In this document: piece by piece, positions 52,926-63,069 of the stretch
Numbering within the stretch: position 1 is the first letter of the stretch
How the letters are laid out: the number at the start of each line of letters is the position of its first letter
Assembly: GCF_014201135.1 (NCBI RefSeq)
Contig: NZ_JACHDR010000001.1
Location: forward strand, 2,604,001-2,668,000
From: Neomicrococcus aestuarii
Lineage (GTDB): Bacteria; Actinomycetota; Actinomycetes; Actinomycetales; Micrococcaceae
DNA: 64,000 bases
Direction of reading: 5' to 3'
Made by a program: the position numbers and the translations under genes
The notes under the pieces: generated by a model
Database searches by the model: none
Seen by the model: only the letters and a program-made list of their open reading frames with translations
Told to the model about the DNA's origin: nothing

Positions 52926-54452
52926 TTAGTTCTTTGAGCCGAGGTTACGGGCGTATTCCACGAGGGTGCGGAGCAAAGCACCGGTTCCGTTTTTGCCGGT
53001 GTAACCGTATGGAGCGGCGTCGTTGTATGACGGACCAGCAATGTCGATGTGTGCCCAAGGAATCTTGGATCCACGAGCTTCACCTACGAATTCCTCGAGG
53101 AATACCGCAGCCGTCATCATGCCGCCGTTGCGCTCGCCAATGTTGGCCAAATCGGCAACCTGGGACGCAATGCTTGAGCGCAGTTCTTCGGGAAGCGGCA
53201 TAGGCCATGCGATTTCGCCAACTGCTTCAGCGGTGTGGAAGAGACCGTCGCGAACCGTAGGGTCGCCCATGATGCCGGCCGTGCGGCGGCCCAAAGCTAC
53301 GAGCTGCGCACCCGTCAGGGTAGCGATGTCCAAGAGCACGTCTGGTTCTTCGAGGGACGCCACCGCGAGGCCATCGGCCATCACCAAACGACCTTCAGCG
53401 TCCGTGTTCAACACTTCCACGGTCTTGCCGCCAAACATCGTAATGACGTCGCCGGGGCGAGTGGCATTTCCGCTAGGCATGTTTTCTGCGAGGCACAACC
53501 ACGCGGTCGCGCGGACCGGTGCCTTGAGCTCGGCCAGAGCCAAGACCGCGTGCAGTGCCGTTGCAGCACCAGCCATGTCCGACTTCATCTGGTCCATGTT
53601 CAACGCAGGCTTCAACGAGATGCCACCGGTATCGAAGGTGATGCCCTTGCCCACAATGGCAACGTGCTGGTGCTTCCCGCGCGGGTTGTAGCTGACCTTG
53701 ACGAGGCGCGGCGGACGCGCGGAACCTCGCCCAACCCCCAACAAACCGCCGAATCCCTCTTTAGCCAAGCGAGCGTCGTCGTACACCTCAACGGTGACCG
53801 GAAGCGAGGAGCCGGCTTCCTTCGCGTGAGCGGCGAAAGTCTCCGGGTACAGATCGTTGGCTGGCGTATTAACCAGATCGCGGACGTGGTGAACGTGGCG
53901 AACAATCGCCGCCGTCTCCTGCAGGGCCGGCTTGAGGGCCTTGTCCGTTGCGGCACCCGTGGCAACCACGACCTCGCGCAGCACCTTCTCGTCCGCCGTC
54001 TTAGCGCGCTGCGCTTCAGAGCGGTAGGACTCAAAGGAGTACGCGCCGAGAGCGGCACCCTGAGCGATCGCGACCGCAGCCGACACCGTCTCCGCAGGGA
54101 AAGCGAACGTCACACGCTCGAACCCGGTGACCTGACGCGTCACAGAGCCTGCAGCGCGACGCAAGGCTTCGTCGTCGTCCCGGCCATCCAAAGAACCGAC
54201 GCCAGCAACCACAAGAACCTCAGCATCCGTGCTCTCGAGGCTTGGCAAACGCAGAACCTCGTCCGCTTTGCCGGTGACGCCAAGCGCGCGGAAAGAGGAC
54301 TCGAGAGCCTCGGAATCCTGAGCTGACAAGGGGGAGGAGAGGAGTTCAGGGCCGTCTGACGTTTTGCGCACCGCAAGTACTAGCGCGTCCGTTCGGTGCT
54401 TCTTCAGGTCCGCCGCAATGGCAGTAAGAGTGAGCTCGGGATTCTTTTTCAC
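52926..54452 (-). CDS. pepA: Leucyl aminopeptidase (M17, cytosol aminopeptidase)
   Basis: Two-metal exopeptidase releasing N-terminal residues from peptides. It has 508 residues. The N-terminal macro-like domain covers about 1-170. The catalytic domain has the first lysine/Asp metal region IVGKGITFDTGGISLKP near 268, and the family signature NTDAEGRLVMADGLA near 347 with Asp and Glu ligands. The C-terminus has IPWAHIDIAGPSY. All metal-binding residues appear present. The start is a GTG at 54452 with AGAAGG upstream. It may complete degradation of the short peptides made by the tricorn protease; this is inference from enzyme class and nearness. Confidence 0.95.
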   Translation of the reverse strand: MKKNPELTLTAIAADLKKHRTDALVLAVRKTSDGPELLSSPLSAQDSEALESSFRALGVTGKADEVLRLPSLESTDAEVLVVAGVGSLDGRDDDEALRRAAGSVTRQVTGFERVTFAFPAETVSAAVAIAQGAALGAYSFESYRSEAQRAKTADEKVLREVVVATGAATDKALKPALQETAAIVRHVHHVRDLVNTPANDLYPETFAAHAKEAGSSLPVTVEVYDDARLAKEGFGGLLGVGRGSARPPRLVKVSYNPRGKHQHVAIVGKGITFDTGGISLKPALNMDQMKSDMAGAATALHAVLALAELKAPVRATAWLCLAENMPSGNATRPGDVITMFGGKTVEVLNTDAEGRLVMADGLAVASLEEPDVLLDIATLTGAQLVALGRRTAGIMGDPTVRDGLFHTAEAVGEIAWPMPLPEELRSSIASQVADLANIGERNGGMMTAAVFLEEFVGEARGSKIPWAHIDIAGPSYNDAAPYGYTGKNGTGALLRTLVEYARNLGSKN

Positions 54453-54597
54453 GAGGAATGAACCTTCTAACTAGATCTCGGAAAACGTGCGACGTGCCAA
54501 TGATGGCCTCCATCACAGATGCTATGACCATACATTTATTCAGCACTTCTTGCGGATATCCGCGCCGAAGCTCACACGGGAAATGAACGGGCCGGAA

Positions 54598-54658
54598 TAG
54601 AATGGAATGTATTTCGCGCACCAGACGTTGTCTAACTACTGGAATGCGTTCGCGCACG
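54598..54658 (+). promoter_or_regulatory. Promoter region of the PAC2 gene with a direct repeat
   Basis: TAGAAT at 54598-54603 is a good -10 but lacks a clear -35. Just downstream, TGGAATGTATTTCGCGCACC (54603-54622) and TGGAATGCGTTCGCGCACG (54640-54658) form an imperfect direct repeat 37 bp apart, possibly an operator pair. Confidence 0.35.
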
Positions 54659-54680
54659 AGAATCGGCAAGGAGGTGCCCT

Positions 54681-55631
54681 ATGGATCCCATGGATCTAGT
54701 AGAAGTGGATGAGCAGGTGGCCCAGAGCGTTCGTGGTCACAACTTAGATATGTTGGTGCTCCTTGACGGTCATATGGACGCCGGGCAAGCGCTCGCGCAA
54801 GTTCGCGACACCTTGTTGGAGGAGCTTCCCACCCGCACGGTAGCAATTTTTGACGCGGATTCGCTCATTGATCACTCCGCTAAACGGCCCCGTATCATGT
54901 TTGATAACGGACACTTCGTGGACTACGCGCCGCATCGCATTGCGATCGACGCAGCCACCGACGGACTGGGCCGCGATTTCTTGATCCTCTCTGGACCGGA
55001 GCCCTCCCTACACTGGGAGCGCTTCACTTCCGCAATGACGTGGCTGAACAACAACCTCGGCGTCAACCGGACGGCGTTCTTGGCCTCGGTGCCCATGCCC
55101 GTTCCTCACACGCGTCCCATTACGGGCACGGTGCACGGCAACTCTTCCGCCCCCGACGGCGGTGCGCCGCAGTGGCCAACCCCCATGGTGGTTCCTGCGT
55201 CCCTCGCGAACGTTCTAGAAGCTTCCTTCGAAGCTGCCGGAAAGCCGACTATCGGCTTCACAATGCATGTCCCGCACTACTTATCTGACGGACAGTATCC
55301 CAACGCCGCAATTGGCGGTTTAGAGTACATGGGGGCGGCACTGGGGCTCGCCCTTCCTACGGATGAGTTGCGTGAACAGGGACGTGAAGTTGAAGCGAAG
55401 GTCGCGGAGCAGGTTGCTTCTAACCCCGAAATCCAGTCGATGGTTCGCAACATTGAAGAGCAATACGATGCTCACCGCGAGGGCTTGCACCCGCAGTCTT
55501 TGCTCCTTGAAGGCGGCGAAGTTCCCGACGGCGAGTCGCTCGCTGCGGCTGCTTCCGAATTCTTGCGTCTTGAGCTTGAGGATCGCAACGCTGATTCCGC
55601 TCCGGAGCACGACGACGACGCCTCGCGTTAA
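54681..55631 (+). CDS. PAC2 family protein
   Basis: 316 residues of the PAC2 (proteasome-assembly-chaperone 2-like) superfamily. The conserved core has LDMLVLLDGHMDAGQAL near 22, TVAIFDADSLIDHSAKRP near 53, DFLILSGPEPSLHWERF near 98, and AFLASVPMPVPHTRPI near 131 followed by a GFTMHVPHYL stretch. The C-terminus is a helical, then acidic tail (EHDDDASR). Bacterial PAC2 proteins are common in actinobacteria; their function is unproven, although the name suggests a proteasome link. No proteasome gene lies in the window. The ATG at 54681 follows AAGGAGG. Divergent from pepA. Confidence 0.88.
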   Translation: MDPMDLVEVDEQVAQSVRGHNLDMLVLLDGHMDAGQALAQVRDTLLEELPTRTVAIFDADSLIDHSAKRPRIMFDNGHFVDYAPHRIAIDAATDGLGRDFLILSGPEPSLHWERFTSAMTWLNNNLGVNRTAFLASVPMPVPHTRPITGTVHGNSSAPDGGAPQWPTPMVVPASLANVLEASFEAAGKPTIGFTMHVPHYLSDGQYPNAAIGGLEYMGAALGLALPTDELREQGREVEAKVAEQVASNPEIQSMVRNIEEQYDAHREGLHPQSLLLEGGEVPDGESLAAAASEFLRLELEDRNADSAPEHDDDASR

Positions 55632-55691
55632 GCACGAATCCTTGCGTAGTGTGCCGCTTGACTTGCGAAACCGCGAGTTAGGCGGCGCCTG

Positions 55692-57074
55692 GTGAGTACT
55701 TCGTCTTCCTCGTCTTCAGCGCCTCGTAAATACCTCGACACCAAGACCTCCTGGATTGTCTGGAGCGCCGGTGTCTTCGCATACATCGTGGCGGTCACCC
55801 AGCGTACGAGCTTCGGCGTGGCCGGTTTGGACGCCACCGAACGATTCGCGGCCACCGCATCCGTTCTCTCCATCTTCACCGTGTTGCAGTACTTGGTGTA
55901 TGCCGGGATGCAGATACCGGTAGGCATCATGGTGGACCGCTATGGTTCACGACTCATGATTGGTGTGGGCGCCACGCTTATGTTTGCCGGGCAGGCCGTG
56001 CTGGCTTTCGCCGAACATGTGAGCCTTGGCTATTTGGGACGCGTGCTGGTGGGTGCAGGCGATGCCATGACGTTCATTTCAGTGCTTCGATTGTTGCCAG
56101 CGTGGTTCTCTCACAAGCGGATTCCGGTGCTGAATCAGGTGACCTCAATGGTGGGCCAAGCGGGGCAGCTGTTGTCCTTGGTTCCGTTCGCGGCGGTCCT
56201 TCACACTTTCGGGTGGACGCCGTCGTTTGTCTCCTTGGCCGCGTTGTCCTTGTTGGCGGTGATCCTCAGCTTCTCGTTGATCCGGGATATGCCACCTGAA
56301 ATTCGGGCGCTTCGCACGGCAGCTGGACCGCGACTCAAAGTCACTACCATGCTGTCCCTTGCGGCGAAAGAGCCGGCTACGCGTTTGGGGTTTTGGACGC
56401 ATATGACCACGAGCTTCTCTCTGCACGTGGTTTTGATGGCGTGGGGCTACCCGTTCTTGATTGCGGGTCAGGGATTGGACCCGGCTGTGGCGTCCGGGCT
56501 GTTGTCGATCTTCGTGATCATGGGATTCGTTGCCGGACCGGTGATTGGGGCTCTGACTGCCCGTTACCCCGTGCGCCGATCCACCATGGCCCTCACGGGA
56601 ATCTTCTTCTCCATGCTGTGCTGGGCAGTGGTTCTTTCCCTCTCTGGACCGGCTCCGCTGTGGCTCTTGATTGTGTTGTTCGCGGCGCTCGCAGCTGGCG
56701 GACCGATGTCCATGATTGGCTTCGATTTCGCTCGAGGTTTCAATCCTCCCAACGTCATTGGAACGGCCACTGGTGTGGTGAACGTGGGCGGCTTCCTTGG
56801 TGCCCTGCTGACCATTGGTGCCATCGGTGTGGTGCTGGATATTGTGCGGGAAGCGTCCGGGCCCAATGCTCCGCTGTATACCCTCGACGGATTCCGTATC
56901 GCCTTCGCGGTTCAGTTCATTCCCTACCTTGTGGGCGTGTTCTTCATGCTGCTGTTGCGTAAGAAGGTCCGTGCGCGGATGGAAGCCGAAGATGGCCTGG
57001 CCATCCGCCCGTTGCACCGCGCCATCATTGAAAACTACTGGTCCGGTCGCAAGCGCAAGAACGGCGATATTTAG
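55692..57074 (+). CDS. Major facilitator superfamily transporter
   Basis: 460 residues with about twelve hydrophobic segments. The loop 2-3 motif is present as MVDRYGSRLMIGVG near residue 79 (consensus G-x-x-x-D-R-x-G-R/S). The N-terminal half has an RTSFGVAGLDATERF stretch resembling nitrate/nitrite or hexuronate-type MFS proteins. The final helix is followed by a basic cytoplasmic tail (KKVRARMEAEDG...). Substrate cannot be deduced. A GTG start lies 61 bp after the PAC2 gene, with GGCGGCG as a weak ribosome-binding site, so the two may be cotranscribed. Confidence 0.88.
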   Translation: MSTSSSSSSAPRKYLDTKTSWIVWSAGVFAYIVAVTQRTSFGVAGLDATERFAATASVLSIFTVLQYLVYAGMQIPVGIMVDRYGSRLMIGVGATLMFAGQAVLAFAEHVSLGYLGRVLVGAGDAMTFISVLRLLPAWFSHKRIPVLNQVTSMVGQAGQLLSLVPFAAVLHTFGWTPSFVSLAALSLLAVILSFSLIRDMPPEIRALRTAAGPRLKVTTMLSLAAKEPATRLGFWTHMTTSFSLHVVLMAWGYPFLIAGQGLDPAVASGLLSIFVIMGFVAGPVIGALTARYPVRRSTMALTGIFFSMLCWAVVLSLSGPAPLWLLIVLFAALAAGGPMSMIGFDFARGFNPPNVIGTATGVVNVGGFLGALLTIGAIGVVLDIVREASGPNAPLYTLDGFRIAFAVQFIPYLVGVFFMLLLRKKVRARMEAEDGLAIRPLHRAIIENYWSGRKRKNGDI

Positions 57075-57179
57075 TCCCCGTTCACCCACAGTTCAGAGAT
57101 TTCAGTACGACGGCGTAGCTCATCCACATTCTTGATGCTCGCTCGAGCGGGCCAAGCGTGGGGCGACGATTCTGGAGGC

Positions 57180-58298
57180 ATGACAACTCCTTCTGAAACC
57201 TTGCGTATTGCTGATGCCGCTGGAATCTTGGCGGCCGTCCCTCACCAACTTCGATTCCACCCCTCTGAAAGCATCGTGGTGGTCCTTGCCACTGATGATC
57301 GTTGGCTCGCTACCGCGCGGGTGGACCTGCCACCCCTCGACGCGTCTAGCCTGACGGTCTTTGACTTCGCCGATGCCGTGGCGGAAAAAGTATGCGAAGT
57401 TCCCACCATGACTCGTGTCTTCATTGCTGCCTACTCGGACCGTAAGGATGCCGGCCCGCTGGTTGCGGAAGTTAAGCGAGCTTTCGACGATCGGGACTGC
57501 CGCGTGGTTGACATGTGGCTGGTTACCGATGACGCCTGGTTCACCCTGAGTTGCTTTCACGACGAATGCGACGAGGGCTACTGCGAGTTCGCGGCAGCAA
57601 AATCTTTGGAACAACTAGAACTCCATGAAGCACACCTGCACAGCATTGTCCGCGGCAGCTCCCCGTCCCATGAACCCGTGCTACCAAGTCCGCGCGTGGT
57701 CTGGCAACGCAAAGATGCCATCAGGCGGCATGCGGCGCAGTTCGCTCAGCAAGGGGTCTTTGACTTCGAGCGGGCCGAAGTGCTGCTCCTCTGGCTCGAA
57801 TACCAGGAGCTACCGCTCATGACGTCACTCGTGAGACTGCAAGAGCGCCCTGAAGTCGTAGGACGTTTGCTGGCCTCACTGTTGGATATTGAGGTGCGTG
57901 ACGCTCTGATGGCGTCCTTCTTGGTCACCGCCGGCACCGTCCAACACTTCGCCTCCCAAATGCCGCGAGCGATCAAAAACGACTGCGCGTACCTTGATGC
58001 CATGGCCACCACCAGCGCTCTCGGAAACGGGATTCCGGTCTGGGATCGGTTAGACCGTTGCGCTGAACTCGCTCAAGAGCTGATGTCCGCCGCGGATGGC
58101 CGTGAACTGACGATTCTGTTTTCTATCTTGAGCTGGGTGGAGTGGATGCGCGGGCGGGGGAGTAGCGCCCTAGCCTGTGCGGAGAAGGCTCGAGCCATGG
58201 ATCCGGAGTATTCCCTGGCTCAACTGATGGTTGACGTGGTGATGCACGGCTACCAGCCGCGCTGGGTGACGGATCCGGAGCTTGCGTGGCGCAGCTGA
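57180..58298 (+). CDS. DUF4192 family protein
   Basis: 372 residues. The DUF4192 hallmark is at the N-terminus: AAGILAAVPHQLRFHPSESIVVVLATDDRWLATARVDLP, near 12-50. It is followed by an alternating alpha/beta part to about 150 and a mostly helical C-terminal half ending with a TPR-like stretch (SALACAEKARAMDPEYSLAQLMVDVV). No catalytic motif or membrane segment. The ATG at 57180 gives the conserved MTTP start, although GGAGG lies only one base upstream; ATG 57135 is an alternative. DUF4192 genes often sit next to the primary sigma factor gene in Micrococcaceae, as here. Function unknown. Confidence 0.85.
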   Translation: MTTPSETLRIADAAGILAAVPHQLRFHPSESIVVVLATDDRWLATARVDLPPLDASSLTVFDFADAVAEKVCEVPTMTRVFIAAYSDRKDAGPLVAEVKRAFDDRDCRVVDMWLVTDDAWFTLSCFHDECDEGYCEFAAAKSLEQLELHEAHLHSIVRGSSPSHEPVLPSPRVVWQRKDAIRRHAAQFAQQGVFDFERAEVLLLWLEYQELPLMTSLVRLQERPEVVGRLLASLLDIEVRDALMASFLVTAGTVQHFASQMPRAIKNDCAYLDAMATTSALGNGIPVWDRLDRCAELAQELMSAADGRELTILFSILSWVEWMRGRGSSALACAEKARAMDPEYSLAQLMVDVVMHGYQPRWVTDPELAWRS

Positions 58299-58441
58299 AG
58301 GGCGAGTGGCGCAGGTGACACGTAAGGAGCGTTACGCGTTCTCAGTTCACGAGTTTCTTGCTTTCCGTGAGAGACTTTAAGCCGCAGACCCGGTGAGGTT
58401 CGTGCTTGTCAAGGAAATTTCCGAAATTCTTTCGTGAGTTC

Positions 58442-58468
58442 GGGAACATACCTTGCGATTGAAGCGTT
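58442..58468 (+). promoter_or_regulatory. Candidate SigH/SigR-type (disulfide-stress) promoter of sigA
   Basis: GGGAAC at 58442-58447, an 18-bp spacer, then GTT at 58466-58468. This fits the actinobacterial SigR/SigH consensus GGAAT/C-N18-19-GTT. A second possible promoter element, TTGACA, lies at 58536-58541 without a clear -10. The rest of the 302-bp gap (58299-58600) holds a GGAAATTTCC palindrome near 58416 and no ORF. Confidence 0.45.
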
Positions 58469-58600
58469 GCATTAAGTCAGACCCTTCAGTCGGTAGTTAC
58501 GTGGTGCAGTTCTTGCATTGTGTAACGGCGCGGACTTGACAGGGTCATAGTGGTGTTACCCCTTTTGTGACGCCACGTACGCTCGCGAGAAAGGTTATTC

Positions 58601-60052
<1,452 letters not shown>

Positions 60053-60082
60053 GACACCGGGAGTTCGGTCTTCCGTAGCTCG

Positions 60083-60172
60083 CTGAGTTGGCGTTCCTCG
60101 CCACTCTCAGAGTTGCGGTATGTCGAACCACCTAGAGATTGATGGCTCGTTCCCCTCGGGGCGCGGGCCATC
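60083..60172 (+). terminator. Paired hairpins after sigA
   Basis: First hairpin: CTGAG...CTCAG enclosing TGGCG-TTCCT-CGCCA (60083-60110). Second: GATGGCTCG (60141-60149) with CGGGCCATC (60164-60172), 9 pairs including one G-U, followed by ATCCGTTT. The second is the more likely terminator. The gene-free stretch 60053-60451 also contains dispersed repeat copy B and the terminator at 60379. Confidence 0.5.
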
Positions 60173-60201
60173 ATCCGTTTAACGCCTCTCCACGTATCAC
60201 C

Positions 60202-60302
60202 GCCCCTCATGTGAGGCCACTTCTCTCCAACCCGCCCCCATGTGAGAACCCTTTGCGACTAGAACTCGCGAAAAAGTTGCAGCAAATTGGCCACGCATGG
60301 GG
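60202..60302 (-). repeat. Dispersed repeat, copy B
   Basis: The reverse complement of this stretch aligns with 2540-2630 across its whole length. It shares ATGCGTGG, CAA, AGTTCTAGTC, GTTCTCACATG, GGGTTG, AGAGAA and TGGCCTCACAT in the same order and nearly the same spacing. It holds only one copy of the end module that is doubled at the other site. No transposase, direct flanking duplication or Shine-Dalgarno-led ORF. Confidence 0.7.
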
Positions 60303-60378
60303 GTGGGTCGGCCGCAGACGGGGTGTTCTGTGGCGATGTCAGCGATAGGTGGTGATGTTGGTAATGGTTAAACGACGG

Positions 60379-60413
60379 AGGGGCCACGCTACCTTTTCAG
60401 TAGCGTGGCCCCT
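60379..60413. terminator. Terminator downstream of the DUF7455 gene
   Basis: AGGGGCCACGCTA (60379-60391) and TAGCGTGGCCCCT (60401-60413) form a perfect 13-bp stem with a 9-nt loop. On the minus strand the tail is CCGTCGTTTAA. The stem is strong but the T-tract weak. Confidence 0.75.
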
Positions 60414-60451
60414 CGAAGTCTCATGGCACCCTGATGGGGTGTGGCTGATCC

Positions 60452-60676
60452 TTACTCAGCGTCGACGAGTGCTGGCTTTTCGTGAAGACGCTGGGTCTCG
60501 TCCTGCCACTCGATAGTCAGGGGGCGCAGCTTAGCTTCGACAGCTCGCGCGTGGTGTCCGCAGAAGAGTAGTTCTCCACCGGATGATCCCAACACGGCCC
60601 GAACGTAAGCCTGCGCACCGCAGCGATCGCAGCGATCCATACCGGTAAGTTCTCGGTGTGCAATTGTTGCCGTCAT
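60452..60676 (-). CDS. Small zinc-ribbon-like DUF7455 protein
   Basis: 74 residues. A CDRCGAQAYVRAVL segment (near 16-29) and LLFCGHHARAVEAKL (near 37-51) give a CxxC...CxxH set likely to bind one zinc. No membrane segment. I chose the ATG at 60676 because AAGGAGG lies 5 nt upstream; the longer open frame to 60979 has no such support and lies across the divergent parE promoter region. DUF7455 proteins are small actinobacterial proteins found next to sigA/parE, function unknown. The 296-bp gap to parE contains promoters for both directions but none I can pin down. Confidence 0.88.
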   Translation of the reverse strand: MTATIAHRELTGMDRCDRCGAQAYVRAVLGSSGGELLFCGHHARAVEAKLRPLTIEWQDETQRLHEKPALVDAE

Positions 60677-60972
60677 GGCGACCTCCTTATAGATGTACTC
60701 ATGTAACCAGCTTTCGGCCCAGAGTATTCGCATTTTGAGCAAAAGTTCGCTGAATGCGTACGAAACCGCAATCAAAAGTGACTTCTGGCACGAATTGCGG
60801 CTTATCTCGCAATGTTCTCGACTCCGAAATGAAACCTCTCGGCGAGCCAACAAATTCCCCAAATAGGGCAACGATAGACTTACGGGCGCGGAGTTTTTGC
60901 GGCGGTGAGCTAGGTTCTCGATTCTCAGAGACGTCATCGCAAGACAATCCCGGTCAATGAAGGAGCGCAGGC

Positions 60973-63069
60973 GTGGCATCGAACTCGGACTACACAGCTA
61001 GACACTTATCCGTCCTCGAAGGCCTCGAAGCAGTTCGAAAGCGCCCAGGCATGTACATCGGATCCACGGACTCCCGTGGCCTCATGCACTGTTTGTGGGA
61101 GATCATCGACAACGCCGTTGATGAAGCACTCGCCGGTTACTGCCAATCCATCGCCATCACCTTGCACGCTGACGGTTCGGTAGAAGTCCAAGACGACGGC
61201 CGTGGCATCCCCATTGACATCGAACCAAAGACCGGGCTGACCGGTGTAGAGGTGGTCTTCACCAAGCTCCATGCCGGCGGAAAGTTCGGCGGCGGCTCCT
61301 ACACTGCCTCGGGCGGTCTGCACGGCGTAGGCGCCAGCGTGGTGAACGCTTTGTCTACGCGTCTGGATGTTCAGGTGGACCGCGGTGGCAAGACCTACGG
61401 AATGTCCTTCCGCCGTGGTGAGCCTGGCCGCTTCATCGACGCAGGCAAGCCCAAGGCTGAGGCAAACTTTGAGCCATTTCAGGATCAGAGCGAACTAGAC
61501 GTGGTGGGTCGTGCGAAGCGCGGCACCACCGGCACTAGAGTTCGTTACTGGGCGGACCGGGACATCTTCACGAAGGACGCCGCTGTGTCCCTCGCTGATC
61601 TTCAAGCCCGAGCCCGCCAGACCTCGTTCTTGGTGCCGGGCCTGCGGATCACTATCGATGATCTGCGCTCGAACGCTCCCGTTGACATTCCGACGCACGA
61701 AGAATTTCACCACGACGGCGGAATCTCTGAGTTCGTGGAGTATTTGGCATCGGATACGCCCATCACCGACACCTGGCGCTTCCACGGTTCAGGAACGTTC
61801 CACGAATCTGTGCCGATGATGGATGAGAACGGCCGGAGCAGGATCACGGACGTTGAACGCGTCTGTGAAGTGGACATCGCGATGCGCTGGGGCATTGGTT
61901 ATGACACCACGGTGAAAACCTTCGTCAACATCATTTCCACCCCGAAGGGCGGAACGCACCAGAACGGTTTTGAGCAAGGCTTGCTGAAGACCATGCGCAA
62001 AGTGGTGGAGCAGAACGCTCGTAAGCTCAAGGCCGGAAACGACAAGATTGAAAAGGATGACGCCCTCGCCGGCCTCACCGCCGTCTTGACTGTTCGCTTG
62101 GCCGAACCGCAATTTGAAGGTCAGACCAAGGAGATCTTGGGAACCTCGGCGGTCCGCGCAATCGTGTCTCGAGTGATCGAGAAGGAACTGGGCGCCAAGC
62201 TGGCCTCCACCAGCAAGCATGACAAGACCCAAAGCGCCGTGCTGCTTGAAAAGGTCGTCAACGAGATGAAGTCGCGCATTTCGGCGCGAGTCCACAAGGA
62301 GACGCAACGTCGCAAGACCGCGCTCGAATCGTCAACGCTTCCAAGCAAGCTCGCCGATTGTCGCTCCAACGATGTAGATCACTCAGAGCTTTTCATTGTG
62401 GAGGGTGACTCCGCTCTGGGCACAGCCAAGCTGGCTCGTTCTTCTGATTTTCAGGCTCTCTTGCCGATTCGAGGCAAGATCCTGAACGTTCAGAAAGCGT
62501 CCATCGGCGACATGCTTTCCAACGCTGAGTGCGCAGCCTTGATTCAGGTGGTCGGCGCTGGTTCGGGCAGAAGCTTTGATATCACCCAGGCACGCTACGG
62601 CAAGGTCATCTTGATGACGGACGCCGACGTCGACGGTGCCCACATTCGCACGCTCTTGCTCACGCTGTTCTTCCGTTACATGCGTCCCATGGTGGAAGCC
62701 GGTCGAGTGTACGCAGCCGTGCCGCCACTTCACCGCGTCGAGGTCATCAACCACGGTTCAGCGGCCAACGAGATGGTGTACACGTACTCGGAGAAGGAAC
62801 TTCACGCCGTCCTAGCCGACCTGGAGAAGAAGGGCAAGAAGTACAAAGAGCCCATCCAGCGCTACAAGGGCTTGGGTGAAATGGACGCTCAGCAGCTTGC
62901 GGAAACCACCATGGACCCGCGCCACCGCACGCTCCGCCGCGTCAATATCTCTGACGCTCAATCAGCAGAGCACATCTTTGAACTCTTGATGGGATCAGAT
63001 GTTGCTCCGCGTAAGGACTTCATCATCACCGGCGCAGACCGCGTGGATCGCGAAAGCATCGACGCCTAA
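60973..63069 (+). CDS. parE: DNA topoisomerase IV subunit B / GyrB-like ParE
   Basis: ATPase subunit of a type IIA topoisomerase. It has 698 residues. The GHKL ATPase has the N-box EIIDNAVDEALAGYC near 46, DDGRGIPID near 76 and GGLHGVGASVVNALS near 114. The transducer domain follows. The TOPRIM domain has FIVEGDSALGTAKL near 474, the LPIRGKILNVQKA loop, and the metal-binding DADVDGAHIRTLL near 551. The C-terminus has QRYKGLGEMDAQQL. In Streptomyces the gene near hrdB is parE; the same sigA-proximal context here favours ParE over the gyrB beside recF. The GTG start has AAGGAG 9 nt upstream. No parC in the window. Its stop overlaps the M56 gene by 4 bp. Confidence 0.9.
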   Translation: MASNSDYTARHLSVLEGLEAVRKRPGMYIGSTDSRGLMHCLWEIIDNAVDEALAGYCQSIAITLHADGSVEVQDDGRGIPIDIEPKTGLTGVEVVFTKLHAGGKFGGGSYTASGGLHGVGASVVNALSTRLDVQVDRGGKTYGMSFRRGEPGRFIDAGKPKAEANFEPFQDQSELDVVGRAKRGTTGTRVRYWADRDIFTKDAAVSLADLQARARQTSFLVPGLRITIDDLRSNAPVDIPTHEEFHHDGGISEFVEYLASDTPITDTWRFHGSGTFHESVPMMDENGRSRITDVERVCEVDIAMRWGIGYDTTVKTFVNIISTPKGGTHQNGFEQGLLKTMRKVVEQNARKLKAGNDKIEKDDALAGLTAVLTVRLAEPQFEGQTKEILGTSAVRAIVSRVIEKELGAKLASTSKHDKTQSAVLLEKVVNEMKSRISARVHKETQRRKTALESSTLPSKLADCRSNDVDHSELFIVEGDSALGTAKLARSSDFQALLPIRGKILNVQKASIGDMLSNAECAALIQVVGAGSGRSFDITQARYGKVILMTDADVDGAHIRTLLLTLFFRYMRPMVEAGRVYAAVPPLHRVEVINHGSAANEMVYTYSEKELHAVLADLEKKGKKYKEPIQRYKGLGEMDAQQLAETTMDPRHRTLRRVNISDAQSAEHIFELLMGSDVAPRKDFIITGADRVDRESIDA

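Noticed and set aside
60139-60348. 69-codon ORF after sigA
   Set aside because: It spans a hairpin and dispersed repeat copy B; a similar short peptide (CEN-LRLELA) in the other copy follows from DNA similarity, not from evidence of translation.
60677-60979. N-terminal extension of the DUF7455 protein to an upstream start
   Set aside because: The ATG at 60676 has a strong AAGGAGG, and the extension would run across the parE promoter and start region.
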